Shown: positions 7,346 to 15,851, counted from the stretch's first letter. The stretch is 40,049 nucleotides of DNA from an uncultured Victivallis sp. (GCF_944391105.1 NZ_CALXSK010000039.1:1-40049), one strand, 5' to 3'. Program-made: numbers and translations. Notes: generated by a model from the letters alone, not told the origin.

Positions 7346-9841
7346 TTATCGGTAGATGATCTGAAGATTGCGGATCCAGTAGCGGACCCGGTCGCTTTTC
7401 GGGTTGAGGCCGATGCGGATTTTCCGGGTGTCGGCCGGATCGGCCTTGACCGATTCCTCGAACTGGACGACGCGGGTCTGCCAGTTCTGATCCGGAATCG
7501 GGTAGCGGACATGAAATTCCCCCTGGCCGTGGCGGTTGTGGTCTCCTGCTTTGATTTTCGGCTCCATGACCAGCATGAAATAGGACTCCTTGGGAGCGGT
7601 ATCCGCTTCGAGCTTGATTTCAAAGCTGACGCCGACGGCGTTCTTGAAACTCTCGCGCGGCAGAGAAAGCTCCATCTCCGGATAGACCCAGCGGTCGTTC
7701 GTCCCCGGCGGGAACTCCGCTTCGATGCAGAGCGCGCCTTCCTTCTCATCGTACCGGGTCGTCATGTGGTTGCCGCCGGCACAATTTGAATGCCACCGTT
7801 TCGGGTTGTAGATTCCGTCGAGCACGTTCCGCTTCATCGAGAGGATTTCACGGCTCAGCAGCCGGATCGGAATGTGGAACCGGGTGGTTTTTCTGCCGTT
7901 GAAGCGGCCGGTGAACTCGATCTTCCCATTGAACTCCTTTTCCGGAATCGCGTGAGTGAACACGAGCGGGAACGAGAGTTTCTGCATCGGTTTGAGTTCG
8001 ATCGTCCCGGGCATTCCGGTGACCGTTCCGCCTGCGACGGAGAGTGTGCCGCGCTTGGTTTCGTGTGACAGATTGCAGACTTCCAGCGTCAGTGCGCCGC
8101 TTGCGCCTTTCATATCCACGCTGTCGCGGCCGTTGTTCTGAATGAAATCCCCGGAGAGCTTTGCGCGGATCACGATCGAGAGATCGGTCTCCGGATCGGG
8201 GGCCGGTTTGGCCGGGCGAACGCGGGCCGGAGCGGCCGGCGTCAATCCGGAGAGGCCGTGGACGTAGACCGGCCAGCGGTCGGCGGTCAGACGCAGCTGT
8301 CCGTTTTCCGCCGCCAGCTTCATCGGCGTTCCGTACAGGTTGCAGCCGGAGTAGACACCCGTTTCAGCCGGGAGTGTCCAGGTTTGCGGTATGGGTTTGA
8401 GGTTGTCCGGTTCGATTTCGGCGTTTTCGAGGAGGTCGAGTTCCGACTGCCGCCAGAAGGCGATGCTCTGGCTGCCGTCCGGTTTCAGGAAGAGGAACGC
8501 CCGGATCCCTTCCGGCGCGGCGAGCTCCCCGAGATACTTCGCGTCTCCGAGCTCATGCACGAGCGTCGCGAAGGAGAAGTAACCCGGACGGGCCGAGTAA
8601 TCCTTGCGCAGCAGTCCCCAGTCGGAATAGCCTTCGTTGTAGGGGGAGAGCACGAAGAAGAAATCCTTTTCGATCCCGGCGGCCTGCATCAGGATCTGCG
8701 CCTTGGGGACGAATTCCGCGATCACCGCCTCCTGAGAGGGGGAGTAGGTGAAGAGGCCCGGCATGTAGCTTTTCTTGCGGGCGTCGCGCGGGGAGTTCGT
8801 GCTCGACTCGGTGATCCACACCGGCATGTCGGGGCGGCCGTATTGTTCGAGCAGTTTCCGCACTTCCGCGTTCCATTCGTCATATTTTTTCAACGGATTG
8901 TAGGTGTGGACGTTCAGGGCGTCGATGTAGGGGAGAATGTCGTTTTCAAGTGCGGCGTAAGTGAATTTCCGCCACGGAACCACGCAGAATGCGCCGTTGA
9001 GGACGGTCGCGTCCGGGTTGCCGTTCCGGTAGCCGAGTGCGGCGGCTTTCAGCTGGGCGGCATACTCCCAGGCCGGTTCGTTGGTGAATCCGGCGTCCTC
9101 TTCGTTCCAGAACTCCCAGGCGCCGACGCATCCGCGGGTGTCCGCCGCGGATTTGAACGCGAAGTTGTAATTTGCGACAAGATCGGTCGGCAGATCGGAG
9201 ACGGTATCCTTGGTCCACTGCGGTGCATCGTGATAGACGACGCTGGTCTTGATGCCGTGAACCGCGAGTTTCTGCGCATTTTCCACGAAGTGCCAGTAAC
9301 GGCCGCGAATCGTCGGCTTCGGTTCGATCGATCCCCAGCCCCAGCGGTCGCGGACGAAACCGACTCCCGAGCGATGGGCCAGCTCAATCACCCGGTCCAT
9401 GCCGCGCCCCGGAAAACGGACGTTTTTCGGGTTCGCCTCCGCACACCAGCTGTGAGCCGAGTCGAGCGCATAAGGCATTCCGGGTGTCGGGCGGCGCGGC
9501 CGGGAAACCACGCCGAACGTGGCGCAATCCTCATAGTCGCTTCCCGGGGCGCTCAGATGGATCGTGTAGTAGCCGCGCGGCAGGCCGGAGAGCGTGAGTG
9601 TCCCTTTTCCTCCGTCGGGCCATTCCCCTTCAGATACGGTTTTTCCGTAGACGTCTGAAACCTGAAAGCGGCACGCTTTCTGAAATCCCTCGCGCAGAGT
9701 GAAGCGCAGCGGCTCCTGTTCGAGGAACGCCCCGGAGGGCGCCTGCGGAACGACAGCCCAGGAAACATCAACAGACCCTGCGGACAGTGACAGGGCGGCC
9801 GCAAGAAGCAGACCCGGAAGCAGTGAGCGGAACAGTTGCAT
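7346..9841 (-). CDS. large secreted clan GH-A glycoside hydrolase-like protein
   Basis: 831 residues. Signal peptide about 1-22; an N-terminal beta-sandwich (about 25-112); a (beta/alpha)8 barrel (about 125-440) with Asn246-Glu247 in EFWNEED as likely acid/base and Glu345 in VWITESST as likely nucleophile; then beta-rich regions; and a final jelly-roll-like module (about 665-831) that could bind carbohydrate. The pattern fits clan GH-A (GH39/GH5-like), acting outside the cytoplasm on an unknown glycan. AGGAG lies 10 bases upstream of the ATG, and the gene starts 26 bases after the regulator gene, so it is the first structural gene of the operon. Confidence 0.82.
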   Translation of the reverse strand: MQLFRSLLPGLLLAAALSLSAGSVDVSWAVVPQAPSGAFLEQEPLRFTLREGFQKACRFQVSDVYGKTVSEGEWPDGGKGTLTLSGLPRGYYTIHLSAPGSDYEDCATFGVVSRPRRPTPGMPYALDSAHSWCAEANPKNVRFPGRGMDRVIELAHRSGVGFVRDRWGWGSIEPKPTIRGRYWHFVENAQKLAVHGIKTSVVYHDAPQWTKDTVSDLPTDLVANYNFAFKSAADTRGCVGAWEFWNEEDAGFTNEPAWEYAAQLKAAALGYRNGNPDATVLNGAFCVVPWRKFTYAALENDILPYIDALNVHTYNPLKKYDEWNAEVRKLLEQYGRPDMPVWITESSTNSPRDARKKSYMPGLFTYSPSQEAVIAEFVPKAQILMQAAGIEKDFFFVLSPYNEGYSDWGLLRKDYSARPGYFSFATLVHELGDAKYLGELAAPEGIRAFLFLKPDGSQSIAFWRQSELDLLENAEIEPDNLKPIPQTWTLPAETGVYSGCNLYGTPMKLAAENGQLRLTADRWPVYVHGLSGLTPAAPARVRPAKPAPDPETDLSIVIRAKLSGDFIQNNGRDSVDMKGASGALTLEVCNLSHETKRGTLSVAGGTVTGMPGTIELKPMQKLSFPLVFTHAIPEKEFNGKIEFTGRFNGRKTTRFHIPIRLLSREILSMKRNVLDGIYNPKRWHSNCAGGNHMTTRYDEKEGALCIEAEFPPGTNDRWVYPEMELSLPRESFKNAVGVSFEIKLEADTAPKESYFMLVMEPKIKAGDHNRHGQGEFHVRYPIPDQNWQTRVVQFEESVKADPADTRKIRIGLNPKSDRVRYWIRNLQIIYR

Positions 9842-9867
9842 GAATGAGTTTCTCCTGTTAAGGTTGA

Positions 9868-10977
9868 TTACGGTTTTTCGGGATCTCCCAGCCGGGCGAC
9901 GGAGCCGCGGACAAGCAGTTCCGTGAGCCGGTAACGGTCGGGATAGGGGCGGGAGAGATTGCCCTGTTTGAGTTCAAGCAGCAACTTTACCGCCTCTTCC
10001 ACCTGGCCGGGGACATCGCACGCGACTGTGTCGATCGGAGGCGAGAATGTCCGGTTGAAATCTTCCCCGGCGATGGCCACGATGCTCAGGTCCCGGGGAA
10101 TTTCGATGTCGTGGTTGCGGCAGGCGTTGACCGCACCGAGCAGGGATTCTCCGGAAATGCCGATCAGGGCGGAGAAGGAGAAACCGCGTTTGATCAGTTC
10201 ACAGAAGGTGTCGTAGGTCTTGGTCACCGGATTCTCCGACGGCATGATTCCGCAGTCGATGACTTCGGCTCTCATTCCGTGGATGGCCGCGTAAACCTCC
10301 AGCGTGCGAACCCGTTCCGCAATGACGCTGCCGACCGGTTCGCTCACGAGGATTCCCACATGGCGATGGCCGTGACTGTGCAGATGATGAATCGCCCGGC
10401 AGGAGGCGGCGACGTCGTCGAGGCCGATGCTGGCCGCGCCGGTGTGAGCGTAGTGGTGTCCGAAAACCACGGTCGGGCAGATTTCCGCGTAACGGCTCAG
10501 AACTTCGGTGTCCTCCCGGTCGCAAACTCCCGCGGCCGGAAGCAGAATCAATCCTCCCGCATGAGCGAGAATCTTGTCCAGCCCGCGCGGAATTGGCGCG
10601 ACGGGTTCAAAAAGTTTGGTTTTAAGGCGAAGCGATTCGGCGTGGGAGTTGATCTCGGCCACTTTCCGGGTCATTTCGCTGATTTCATATGAGTTCCAGT
10701 GAGGAACCACCAGCAGGATTTCCGGTTCGGCCGGGGCGGTTTCCTCGGATACCACGGAGGTTGCCGCCACGATGAGCCCATTGCGGGGAGACTCCACCGC
10801 GAGCAGATTGTCCGCCCGCAGCCGTGCGAGTGCACGATCGACAACCGATTGGCTGACATCGTATTCCCTCATGATTTCGCGGATGGTCAGAAACTGATCT
10901 CCGACCGCGAAGGTTTTGAGGCGCTCCCGCAGGAGAACGCATAGATGATTGGCTTTGGTGACGGTATTATAAACCAT
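9868..10977 (-). CDS. GntR-type HTH regulator with LacI-like sugar-binding domain
   Basis: 369 residues. Residues 1-70 form a GntR winged helix (FLTIREIMREYDVSQSVVDRALARLRADNLL); the rest is a periplasmic-binding-protein-like effector domain (EILLVVPHWNSYEI ... SFSALIGISGESLLGAVNACRNHDIEIPRDLSIVAI written here only in part), the AraR-like architecture of sugar-responsive repressors. The start is the ATG preceded by GGAG and 8 bases; a frame opening 10 codons earlier begins at about the transcription start predicted from the promoter, so it is rejected. As the first gene of the five-gene operon it probably controls its own operon in response to a sugar released by the glycosidases. Confidence 0.88.
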   Translation of the reverse strand: MVYNTVTKANHLCVLLRERLKTFAVGDQFLTIREIMREYDVSQSVVDRALARLRADNLLAVESPRNGLIVAATSVVSEETAPAEPEILLVVPHWNSYEISEMTRKVAEINSHAESLRLKTKLFEPVAPIPRGLDKILAHAGGLILLPAAGVCDREDTEVLSRYAEICPTVVFGHHYAHTGAASIGLDDVAASCRAIHHLHSHGHRHVGILVSEPVGSVIAERVRTLEVYAAIHGMRAEVIDCGIMPSENPVTKTYDTFCELIKRGFSFSALIGISGESLLGAVNACRNHDIEIPRDLSIVAIAGEDFNRTFSPPIDTVACDVPGQVEEAVKLLLELKQGNLSRPYPDRYRLTELLVRGSVARLGDPEKP

Positions 10978-11012
10978 TGTATCTGCTCCGAATTTTGATT
11001 GAACCATACACT

Positions 11013-11041
11013 ATTATGATTCAATACAAAATGAAATGCAA
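11013..11041 (-). promoter_or_regulatory. promoter of the regulator-glycosidase-pseudopilin operon
   Basis: On the minus strand TTGCAT (11036-11041) and CATAAT (11013-11018) are 17 bases apart, putting the start of transcription near 11006. ATTGAA/TTCAAT (about 11000-11005 and 11020-11025, roughly 16 bases between arms) flank the -10 and could be an operator for the regulator itself. The stretch 11042-11202 shows two T runs on the plus strand but no convincing gene. Confidence 0.55.
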
Positions 11042-11202
11042 TACAGATACAAAAGTTTTTTTCGATTTTTTTGCGGTGATTCCGGGTGGAAAAATTTCGG
11101 AAGCGGCGGCAGGATTTATTTTTTCTGCGGAAATGAGTTGCCCGCCGTATCTGCTTCCGTGCCGGACGGGGGGAGTACGGGCGGGCGCGTTGTTCCGGGG
11201 AT

Positions 11203-12582
11203 TCAGAACCACTCGGGCGGAAGGTGGTCGCGCTCCGCTTCGAGCAGTTCGTTCATGATGTTCTTCGCGTCGCCGAGGTTGTTGACGATCGGGTCGGCTG
11301 CGAGTGCGAGCAGGAGTTTTTTCCGGTCGTGTGTGACGGCCGCTTCGACGGTCAGCTCGTGCGTGTCGAGAACCTGCTGCGTGAGTCCGAGCAGCCCGCG
11401 CGGCATGGAGCCGACCGGGAGCGGGCGCGGTCCGTGTTCGAGGTCGAGTTCGCAGCGCAGTTCGAGGAACGCGTCATCCGGGAGATTTGTGACCGCACCG
11501 CGGTTCGGGGAGTTGATGTAGAACTTCTTGCCGAGGTTGCCCCACATCGATTCAATGATGTCGGTCGCGTGATCGCCGCGCCCGGAGTCGAAGAGTGCGG
11601 CAATCGGAGTTTCGCCGGTGGCGAGTTTGCGGGTTTCGGCCCACGCCGCGGCCATCTCGTCGGCGCGGTTGTAGCCGTCGAAGCAGATGATCGGCTCCGG
11701 TGTGACCGGCGTGACGCCGTACCCCTGGAAGAACGGCACATACTCCTTGGTATGGCTCGCCGCTGTCGGAAACGCGCCGTAGAGTTCCATGAGCGCAAGT
11801 TCGTAGTTTGCATTGAGACGCGGTTTCGCCTTGGGGGAGGGGGCGTGGTCGTATTCGTGCCGGGCGGCTTCGCGGGTTTTCTCCAGCAGGAGCGGCAGGA
11901 GATCGCGTCCGTCGTAGCGGCATTCGAGAATCCAGGTGCAGTGATTGACGCCGGCGATTTTGAGTTCGAATTTCGCATCGACTTCGGGTGTGAACTCCTC
12001 CTCGTCGTGAATGATTCCGAGTTTGTTCAGATACATCGCGCGGACATAGGGCTCATGGTTGCCGTCGCAGAGCGCGAAACTGCGGACGGAGGGGGCGTGC
12101 CGCATGAGGCCGATGCCGAGGGTTGAAGTCGGGTTCACGAAATTGATGAGCCATGCGTTCGGGGCGAGGCGGCGGACGTCGTCGGCGATGCGCAGCACTT
12201 CCGGCAGCTCCCGGAGTGCCCGGAAGATGCCGCCGGGACCGATCGTGTCGCTCGAACACATCGTGACCCCGTATTTGCGCGAGATCCGGGTGTCGAGTTC
12301 TCGATAGTAGGCATTGCGGAACGAGAACGACAATACGATGAAGTCGGCGTTCTTCATGACAGCGGTGCGATCGGTCGAGCCGATGATTTCGAGCGGAACT
12401 CCGGCATGTGCTTTCGCCCGTTCCGCGATGGCGGTCATGGTTTCGAGCACGGCCGGATCGGTATCGACGAGCGCGAGCGTCCCGCGGTTCAAAACGGGAC
12501 TGTGGACCATGTTGTAGATGACCGGTTTGCCGAAGAAGTAGCTGCCGGCTCCGATCACGACGACTTTGGGTTTGTTTTCCAT
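11203..12582 (-). CDS. glycoside hydrolase family 4 (NAD- and metal-dependent)
   Basis: 459 residues. The N-terminal Rossmann motif VVVIGAGSYFFGKPV (8-22) binds NAD, and the acidic VDTD follows. The metal ligands of GH4 are present as Cys172 in CDGNH and His214 in AGVNHC; Asn150 in NFVNPTS fits the substrate site. Enzymes of this family cleave alpha- or beta-glycosides by an oxidation-elimination-reduction cycle in the cytoplasm. The residues after the Cys (DGN) are not those I associate with melibiases or alpha-glucosidases (CHSV) or 6-phospho-glucosidases (CNVP), so the substrate is open; a uronide is possible. Divergent from an AraC regulator. Ribosome site AGGAGGA, about 10 bases before the ATG. 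Confidence 0.88.
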   Translation of the reverse strand: MENKPKVVVIGAGSYFFGKPVIYNMVHSPVLNRGTLALVDTDPAVLETMTAIAERAKAHAGVPLEIIGSTDRTAVMKNADFIVLSFSFRNAYYRELDTRISRKYGVTMCSSDTIGPGGIFRALRELPEVLRIADDVRRLAPNAWLINFVNPTSTLGIGLMRHAPSVRSFALCDGNHEPYVRAMYLNKLGIIHDEEEFTPEVDAKFELKIAGVNHCTWILECRYDGRDLLPLLLEKTREAARHEYDHAPSPKAKPRLNANYELALMELYGAFPTAASHTKEYVPFFQGYGVTPVTPEPIICFDGYNRADEMAAAWAETRKLATGETPIAALFDSGRGDHATDIIESMWGNLGKKFYINSPNRGAVTNLPDDAFLELRCELDLEHGPRPLPVGSMPRGLLGLTQQVLDTHELTVEAAVTHDRKKLLLALAADPIVNNLGDAKNIMNELLEAERDHLPPEWF

Positions 12583-12604
12583 GAAAGAATTCCTCCTGGT
12601 TTGC

Positions 12605-12637
12605 GTATAATTATACCCTCGAACGGTTGTATTTCAA
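12605..12637 (-). promoter_or_regulatory. promoter of the GH4 gene
   Basis: On the minus strand TTGAAA (12632-12637) and TATAAT (12610-12615) are 16 bases apart. The -10 lies inside the perfect palindrome GTATAATTATAC (12605-12616), which gives a TATAAT on both strands. Confidence 0.6.
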
Positions 12638-12655
12638 AGAGGAACGATGTATCTT
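12627..12655 (+). promoter_or_regulatory. candidate promoter of the AraC gene
   Basis: TTGTAT (12627-12632) and TATCTT (12650-12655) are 17 bases apart on the plus strand. The -35 touches that of the opposite GH4 promoter, so an AraC-type regulator bound here could affect both directions. Confidence 0.4.
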
Positions 12656-12696
12656 ATCGGGTAATTTTGTTGCAGCTTGCGAAAGGGGGATGCAAG

Positions 12697-13500
12697 GTGA
12701 TCGAGGCGTTATATCGTCCGACTTTGAACGGGTCGATTTCCGCTCCGCTGCGGGCGCGTTCCGCCGGACATTATCTGGTGAACCGTCCGTGGCAGGAGGG
12801 GCCGGTGCGGAAACCGTTTCTGGAACTCTTCTGGGGAATCTCCGGGGAGGGGGATTTTGTCGCGGAAGATGGCGGATTGTGGACCCTGCGTCCGGGCGAA
12901 GTCATCTTCTACCTGCCCGGTGACACGCACCGGATTTCGGCGCACAGCGCGCAGTGGGAATACCGCTGGCTCACATGCGACGGGGAGCATCTCGACGGGG
13001 TGATCGCGGCGTTTGAACTTGGACGGCGGCCGGTTTCGGCGGGCCGCTGCCCGCATGAGCTGTTTGCGCGGCTCGGGCGTGAGCTGCGTGACTTGACGGC
13101 GGCGGGGGAGTTCCGGGCGGGGGCGACGGCGTATGAGATCCTTTCCCTGGCGTGCATCCGCGGCGGGGGGGAGGCAGGAGATCCGCTGGTCGAGGCGTTC
13201 CGAGCGTTGGTCGAGGAGCGGTTCGACGAAACGTCGTTGTCGGTTGACGCAATCGCGTCGGAGCTTGGGGTTCACCGTTCGACACTGGCTCGGCTCGTGC
13301 GTCGTCAGACCGGGATTCCTCCCGGTGACTATCTGATTTCACGCCGGGTGCAGGAGGCGGCGAAACTGCTGGCCGGGACGCGGATGTCGGTCAAGGAGAT
13401 TGCCGTGCAGTGCGGATTTCCGGATCCGAACTATCTGGCGAAGGTGCTGCGGAAACGGCTCGGACACTCTCCTTCGGAACTGCGCCGGCAGGGGCGTTGA
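12697..13500 (+). CDS. AraC family transcriptional regulator
   Basis: 267 residues. The N-terminal half is a cupin-like sensor (LWTLRPGEVIFYLPGDTHRI); the C-terminal 100 residues carry two helix-turn-helix units (AIASELGVHRSTLARLVRRQ and VKEIAVQCGFPDPNYLAKVL), with the AraC end motif RKRLGHSPSELR. The start is placed at a GTG: AAAGGGGG lies 7 bases upstream, and homology-like sequence begins there; no ATG in frame gives a better site. It is divergent from the GH4 gene and probably activates it in response to a sugar. It ends 6 bases from the end of convergent murI. Confidence 0.88.
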   Translation: MIEALYRPTLNGSISAPLRARSAGHYLVNRPWQEGPVRKPFLELFWGISGEGDFVAEDGGLWTLRPGEVIFYLPGDTHRISAHSAQWEYRWLTCDGEHLDGVIAAFELGRRPVSAGRCPHELFARLGRELRDLTAAGEFRAGATAYEILSLACIRGGGEAGDPLVEAFRALVEERFDETSLSVDAIASELGVHRSTLARLVRRQTGIPPGDYLISRRVQEAAKLLAGTRMSVKEIAVQCGFPDPNYLAKVLRKRLGHSPSELRRQGR

Positions 13501-13506
13501 GCCGGG

Positions 13507-14316
13507 TCAGGCGAGGTTGATCCGTTCGACGCGGCCGGGTGCGCGGCCCAGAAAGCGGGTCGCATGACGGTGGAATTCCGACGGCATGTCGGTTACGAAG
13601 CAGCCGAAGGATGGAGTGTTTCCCGGGTGGGCGGCGATGTGGTGTTCGCAGAGGAACTCCGCGGTGTATTTCGCGCAGGCGGTGGCACTGTCGAGAATCC
13701 GGACTTTGCCGTCGAAATAATCGTTCAGCGCCTCGGCGAAGAGCGGGTAATGGGTGCAGCCGAGCAACAGCGCGTCGGGCGGATCGTTCCGGAGTCTGCC
13801 GAGATAGAGATCGAAAACGGCCGGGACGATCGCGCCGGAAGTCACTCCCTCTTCCGCGAGCGGGACGAGCAGCGGGCAGGCGATGCTTTCGACGCGGATT
13901 GAGCAGTCTGCGGCATGGATTCCGCGCCGGTAGGCGTCGCTGTTGATGGTTGCGCGGGTTCCGATGACGGCGACGCGTTCCACGCCGGAATCGATGACGG
14001 CGCGGACTCCGGAGTCGATCACGCCCAGAATGATGCGGTCGGGGTAGTCGCGCTTGAGCGAGTCGAGTGCGACGGCCGAGACGGTGTTGCAGGCGGCGAT
14101 GACGAGCTTGACGCCGCGGGAGAGCATGAATTCGACATCCTGATGGGCAAAGCGGATGATCGCATCGACCGATTTGTCGCCGTAGGGAACGCGGGCGGTG
14201 TCGCCGAGATAGGCGACGGCTTCTCCGGGCAGTTTGTGCTGAAGCGCTGCGGCGACGGTCAATCCGCCGAGGCCGGAGTCGAAGATGCCGATGGGGCGGT
14301 TGTCGAACGGTTTCAT
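13507..14316 (-). CDS. murI: glutamate racemase
   Basis: Cytoplasmic enzyme interconverting L- and D-glutamate for peptidoglycan. The 269-residue product has the expected length and all key motifs: IFDSGLGGLTV with Asp13, the first catalytic Cys76 in AACNTVSA and the second Cys187 in LLGCTHYPL. It is a single-gene unit with its own promoter, convergent with the AraC gene (6 bases apart) and divergent from the cobalamin operon. Confidence 0.97.
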   Translation of the reverse strand: MKPFDNRPIGIFDSGLGGLTVAAALQHKLPGEAVAYLGDTARVPYGDKSVDAIIRFAHQDVEFMLSRGVKLVIAACNTVSAVALDSLKRDYPDRIILGVIDSGVRAVIDSGVERVAVIGTRATINSDAYRRGIHAADCSIRVESIACPLLVPLAEEGVTSGAIVPAVFDLYLGRLRNDPPDALLLGCTHYPLFAEALNDYFDGKVRILDSATACAKYTAEFLCEHHIAAHPGNTPSFGCFVTDMPSEFHRHATRFLGRAPGRVERINLA

Positions 14317-14340
14317 TTTTGAGGCTCTCCTGTGCGGGCT

Positions 14341-14368
14341 AATATAGCGCAGAATTTCGCTCTTTCAA
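14341..14368 (-). promoter_or_regulatory. promoter of murI
   Basis: On the minus strand TTGAAA (14363-14368) and TATATT (14341-14346) are separated by 16 bases; the start codon is about 25 bases beyond the -10. It lies back to back with the cobalamin operon promoter. Confidence 0.6.
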
Positions 14369-14379
14369 GGGGAAAACGT

Positions 14380-14408
14380 TTGAAATGCGGCAGGTTCGAC
14401 GATATAGT
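14380..14408 (+). promoter_or_regulatory. promoter of the cobalamin operon
   Basis: TTGAAA (14380-14385) and TATAGT (14403-14408) are separated by exactly 17 bases. The start of transcription falls near 14414, just before the riboswitch. Confidence 0.7.
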
Positions 14409-14411
14409 ATG

Positions 14412-14500
14412 TTCATCGTCGATCGCGGACACGGTGAATCATGGTGAAATTCCGTGGCTGTCGCGCAACCGTCATAGTCGGATCCCGTCGCGGTCGAAAC
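14412..14500 (+). ncRNA. cobalamin riboswitch
   Basis: The conserved core is readable: GGTGAAATTCC (14443-14453), GGCTG then CGCGCAACCGT (about 14456-14472), and the B12-box-like AGTCGGATCCCGTC (14476-14489). Flanking GATCGCGGACACGG and CCCGTCGCGGTC can pair imperfectly to close the structure. After it, TTGTG (14510-14514) and CACAA (14522-14526) form a hairpin that reaches into the ribosome site AAAGGA (14525-14530) of the first gene, so control is likely at translation: cobalamin would hide the ribosome site. No T-rich terminator is seen, which agrees with that. Confidence 0.85.
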
Positions 14501-14540
14501 AGAATCAACTTGTGCGCGTAACACAAAGGACTGAAAAAAG

Positions 14541-15425
14541 ATGCACATCGGTTTCTCTTTCGTGCCCCGTTTCCGGGGCGCTCGTCCGCTCGAACTGTTT
14601 CCGGGATTCGTAACGAGGTTTACGCTCATAGAGCTCCTCGTGGTGATTGCGATCATCGCGATATTGGCGAGCATGCTGCTGCCGGCGCTGAACCAGGCGC
14701 GGGAGCGGGCGAGGGCGACCGGCTGCCTCGGCAATTTGCGGCAGATCGGAGCGGCGAATCAGATGTATGCGAACGACAACGACGACATGTTTGTGATCTA
14801 CTGCAACGATGGGAGCAAGACGAATGCGAAGAACGCGGATTACTGGCTGGGTTACCTGGGGTCGGAGAATTACGATCTGACGCAGAGCAATCTGCTGGGA
14901 GAGTATTACGGCGATTCACCGCGGGTTATGGTCTGTCCGGGGGTTGTACTCAAGAGCAAACAGGGCAACAACGGCAGTGGTGACGAATTGACGGGAGACC
15001 TGACCGATCTGGCGGGAGGAGGCGGTTACGGATACAATGGAAACTGGCTCGGACAGTACATCCTCAACGGAGTTCGTTACAATTTCAAGCGCAGCCGGAT
15101 GAAACATACGTCCGACACGGTGGCGTTTGCGGATTGTGCGCGTTCGGCGATGGGGACGAGGACTTACAATCCGGTGCGTGTTACGCCGCTTTTGTACTGC
15201 AAGAAGAAGCCGGATGGGAGTTCGTATGATTCCGAATCGAGTGGAACGACGCATTTCCGCCATGGTAAGATGGCGAACATCAGCTGGGTTGACGGCCATG
15301 CGAGCATGGAACATCCGGGCTCGATCAACGACGACAATGCCGCGCAGGCCGAGCTGGTCGGTTATATCGGGGCTCTTCGGCAGGATTTGTACAACCCGAT
15401 ACGCGACCGGGACGAACTGGATTGA
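14541..15425 (+). CDS. pseudopilin-type protein, first gene of the riboswitch-controlled operon
   Basis: 294 residues. A 26-residue leader ending in Arg precedes [24 protein letters not shown] with Glu at +5, a prepilin peptidase-type N-helix; Arg replaces the usual Gly before the cut. The head domain has the [18 protein letters not shown] segment and the late [18 protein letters not shown] motif of the DGH class. The only well-placed ribosome site is AAAGGA 10 bases before this ATG, at the end of the cobalamin riboswitch. Its gene is 3 bases from the next, so it belongs to the vitamin B12 operon. Function unknown; a surface or periplasmic role in corrinoid uptake is a guess from context. Confidence 0.85.
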   Translation: MHIGFSFVPRFRGARPLELFPGFVTRFTLIELLVVIAIIAILASMLLPALNQARERARATGCLGNLRQIGAANQMYANDNDDMFVIYCNDGSKTNAKNADYWLGYLGSENYDLTQSNLLGEYYGDSPRVMVCPGVVLKSKQGNNGSGDELTGDLTDLAGGGGYGYNGNWLGQYILNGVRYNFKRSRMKHTSDTVAFADCARSAMGTRTYNPVRVTPLLYCKKKPDGSSYDSESSGTTHFRHGKMANISWVDGHASMEHPGSINDDNAAQAELVGYIGALRQDLYNPIRDRDELD

Positions 15426-15428
15426 GCG

Positions 15429-15851
15429 ATGCAAAAGTTCTGGATTGTTGTTGTACTGCTGGTGTTCTGCGGGGTGGTGTGGTTCGCCGTTTCGCGGGGA
15501 AGGGTTCCGGCAGCCGCGGAGACGCGCGAGGCACCGGAAGCGGGAGCTGCGGCAGCCGCGGAGTTTGTGACGGAATTCCTTGCGTTGCTGAAGGATGGCG
15601 AGATGAAAAAGGTTCGGGAGTTCTGTGACAATCCGCAGGCGGATGGGCTGCGTGAGCAGTTCGAGTTGCTGCGTGGCGTCGATTTGCCGGAGGAACCGGA
15701 GCGGGTGGAATTCCGGACGGCCCGTCGCGACAGCTGGTCGCTCTATTATCCGGTCGACGGCGGCGGAGCGGTGCAGATTGTGCTCCGGCGCGGTGAGGAT
15801 GGTTCGTTCCGTTTCAAGCGGATTTACTGCGAAGCGGGAGAGATCGAATGA
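15429..15851 (+). CDS. small membrane-anchored protein of unknown function
   Basis: 140 residues. One N-terminal membrane helix (WIVVVLLVFCGVVWFAV, about 5-21) is followed by an Ala/Glu-rich linker and a soluble domain (about 45-140) of mixed helix then strand, ending SFRFKRIYCEAGEIE. The VFCG stretch is not a good lipobox because Phe precedes the Cys, so a plain membrane anchor with a periplasmic domain is more likely. I do not recognise the family. It lies between the pseudopilin (3 bases) and the binding-protein gene (ATGA overlap), so it is made with the corrinoid transporter. Confidence 0.75.
   Translation: MQKFWIVVVLLVFCGVVWFAVSRGRVPAAAETREAPEAGAAAAAEFVTEFLALLKDGEMKKVREFCDNPQADGLREQFELLRGVDLPEEPERVEFRTARRDSWSLYYPVDGGGAVQIVLRRGEDGSFRFKRIYCEAGEIE

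Noticed and set aside
8258..9658. Stop-free frame of 466 codons on the plus strand
   Set aside because: Opposite the 831-residue glycosidase, no ribosome site, Arg/Val/Glu-rich composition and no recognisable motif.
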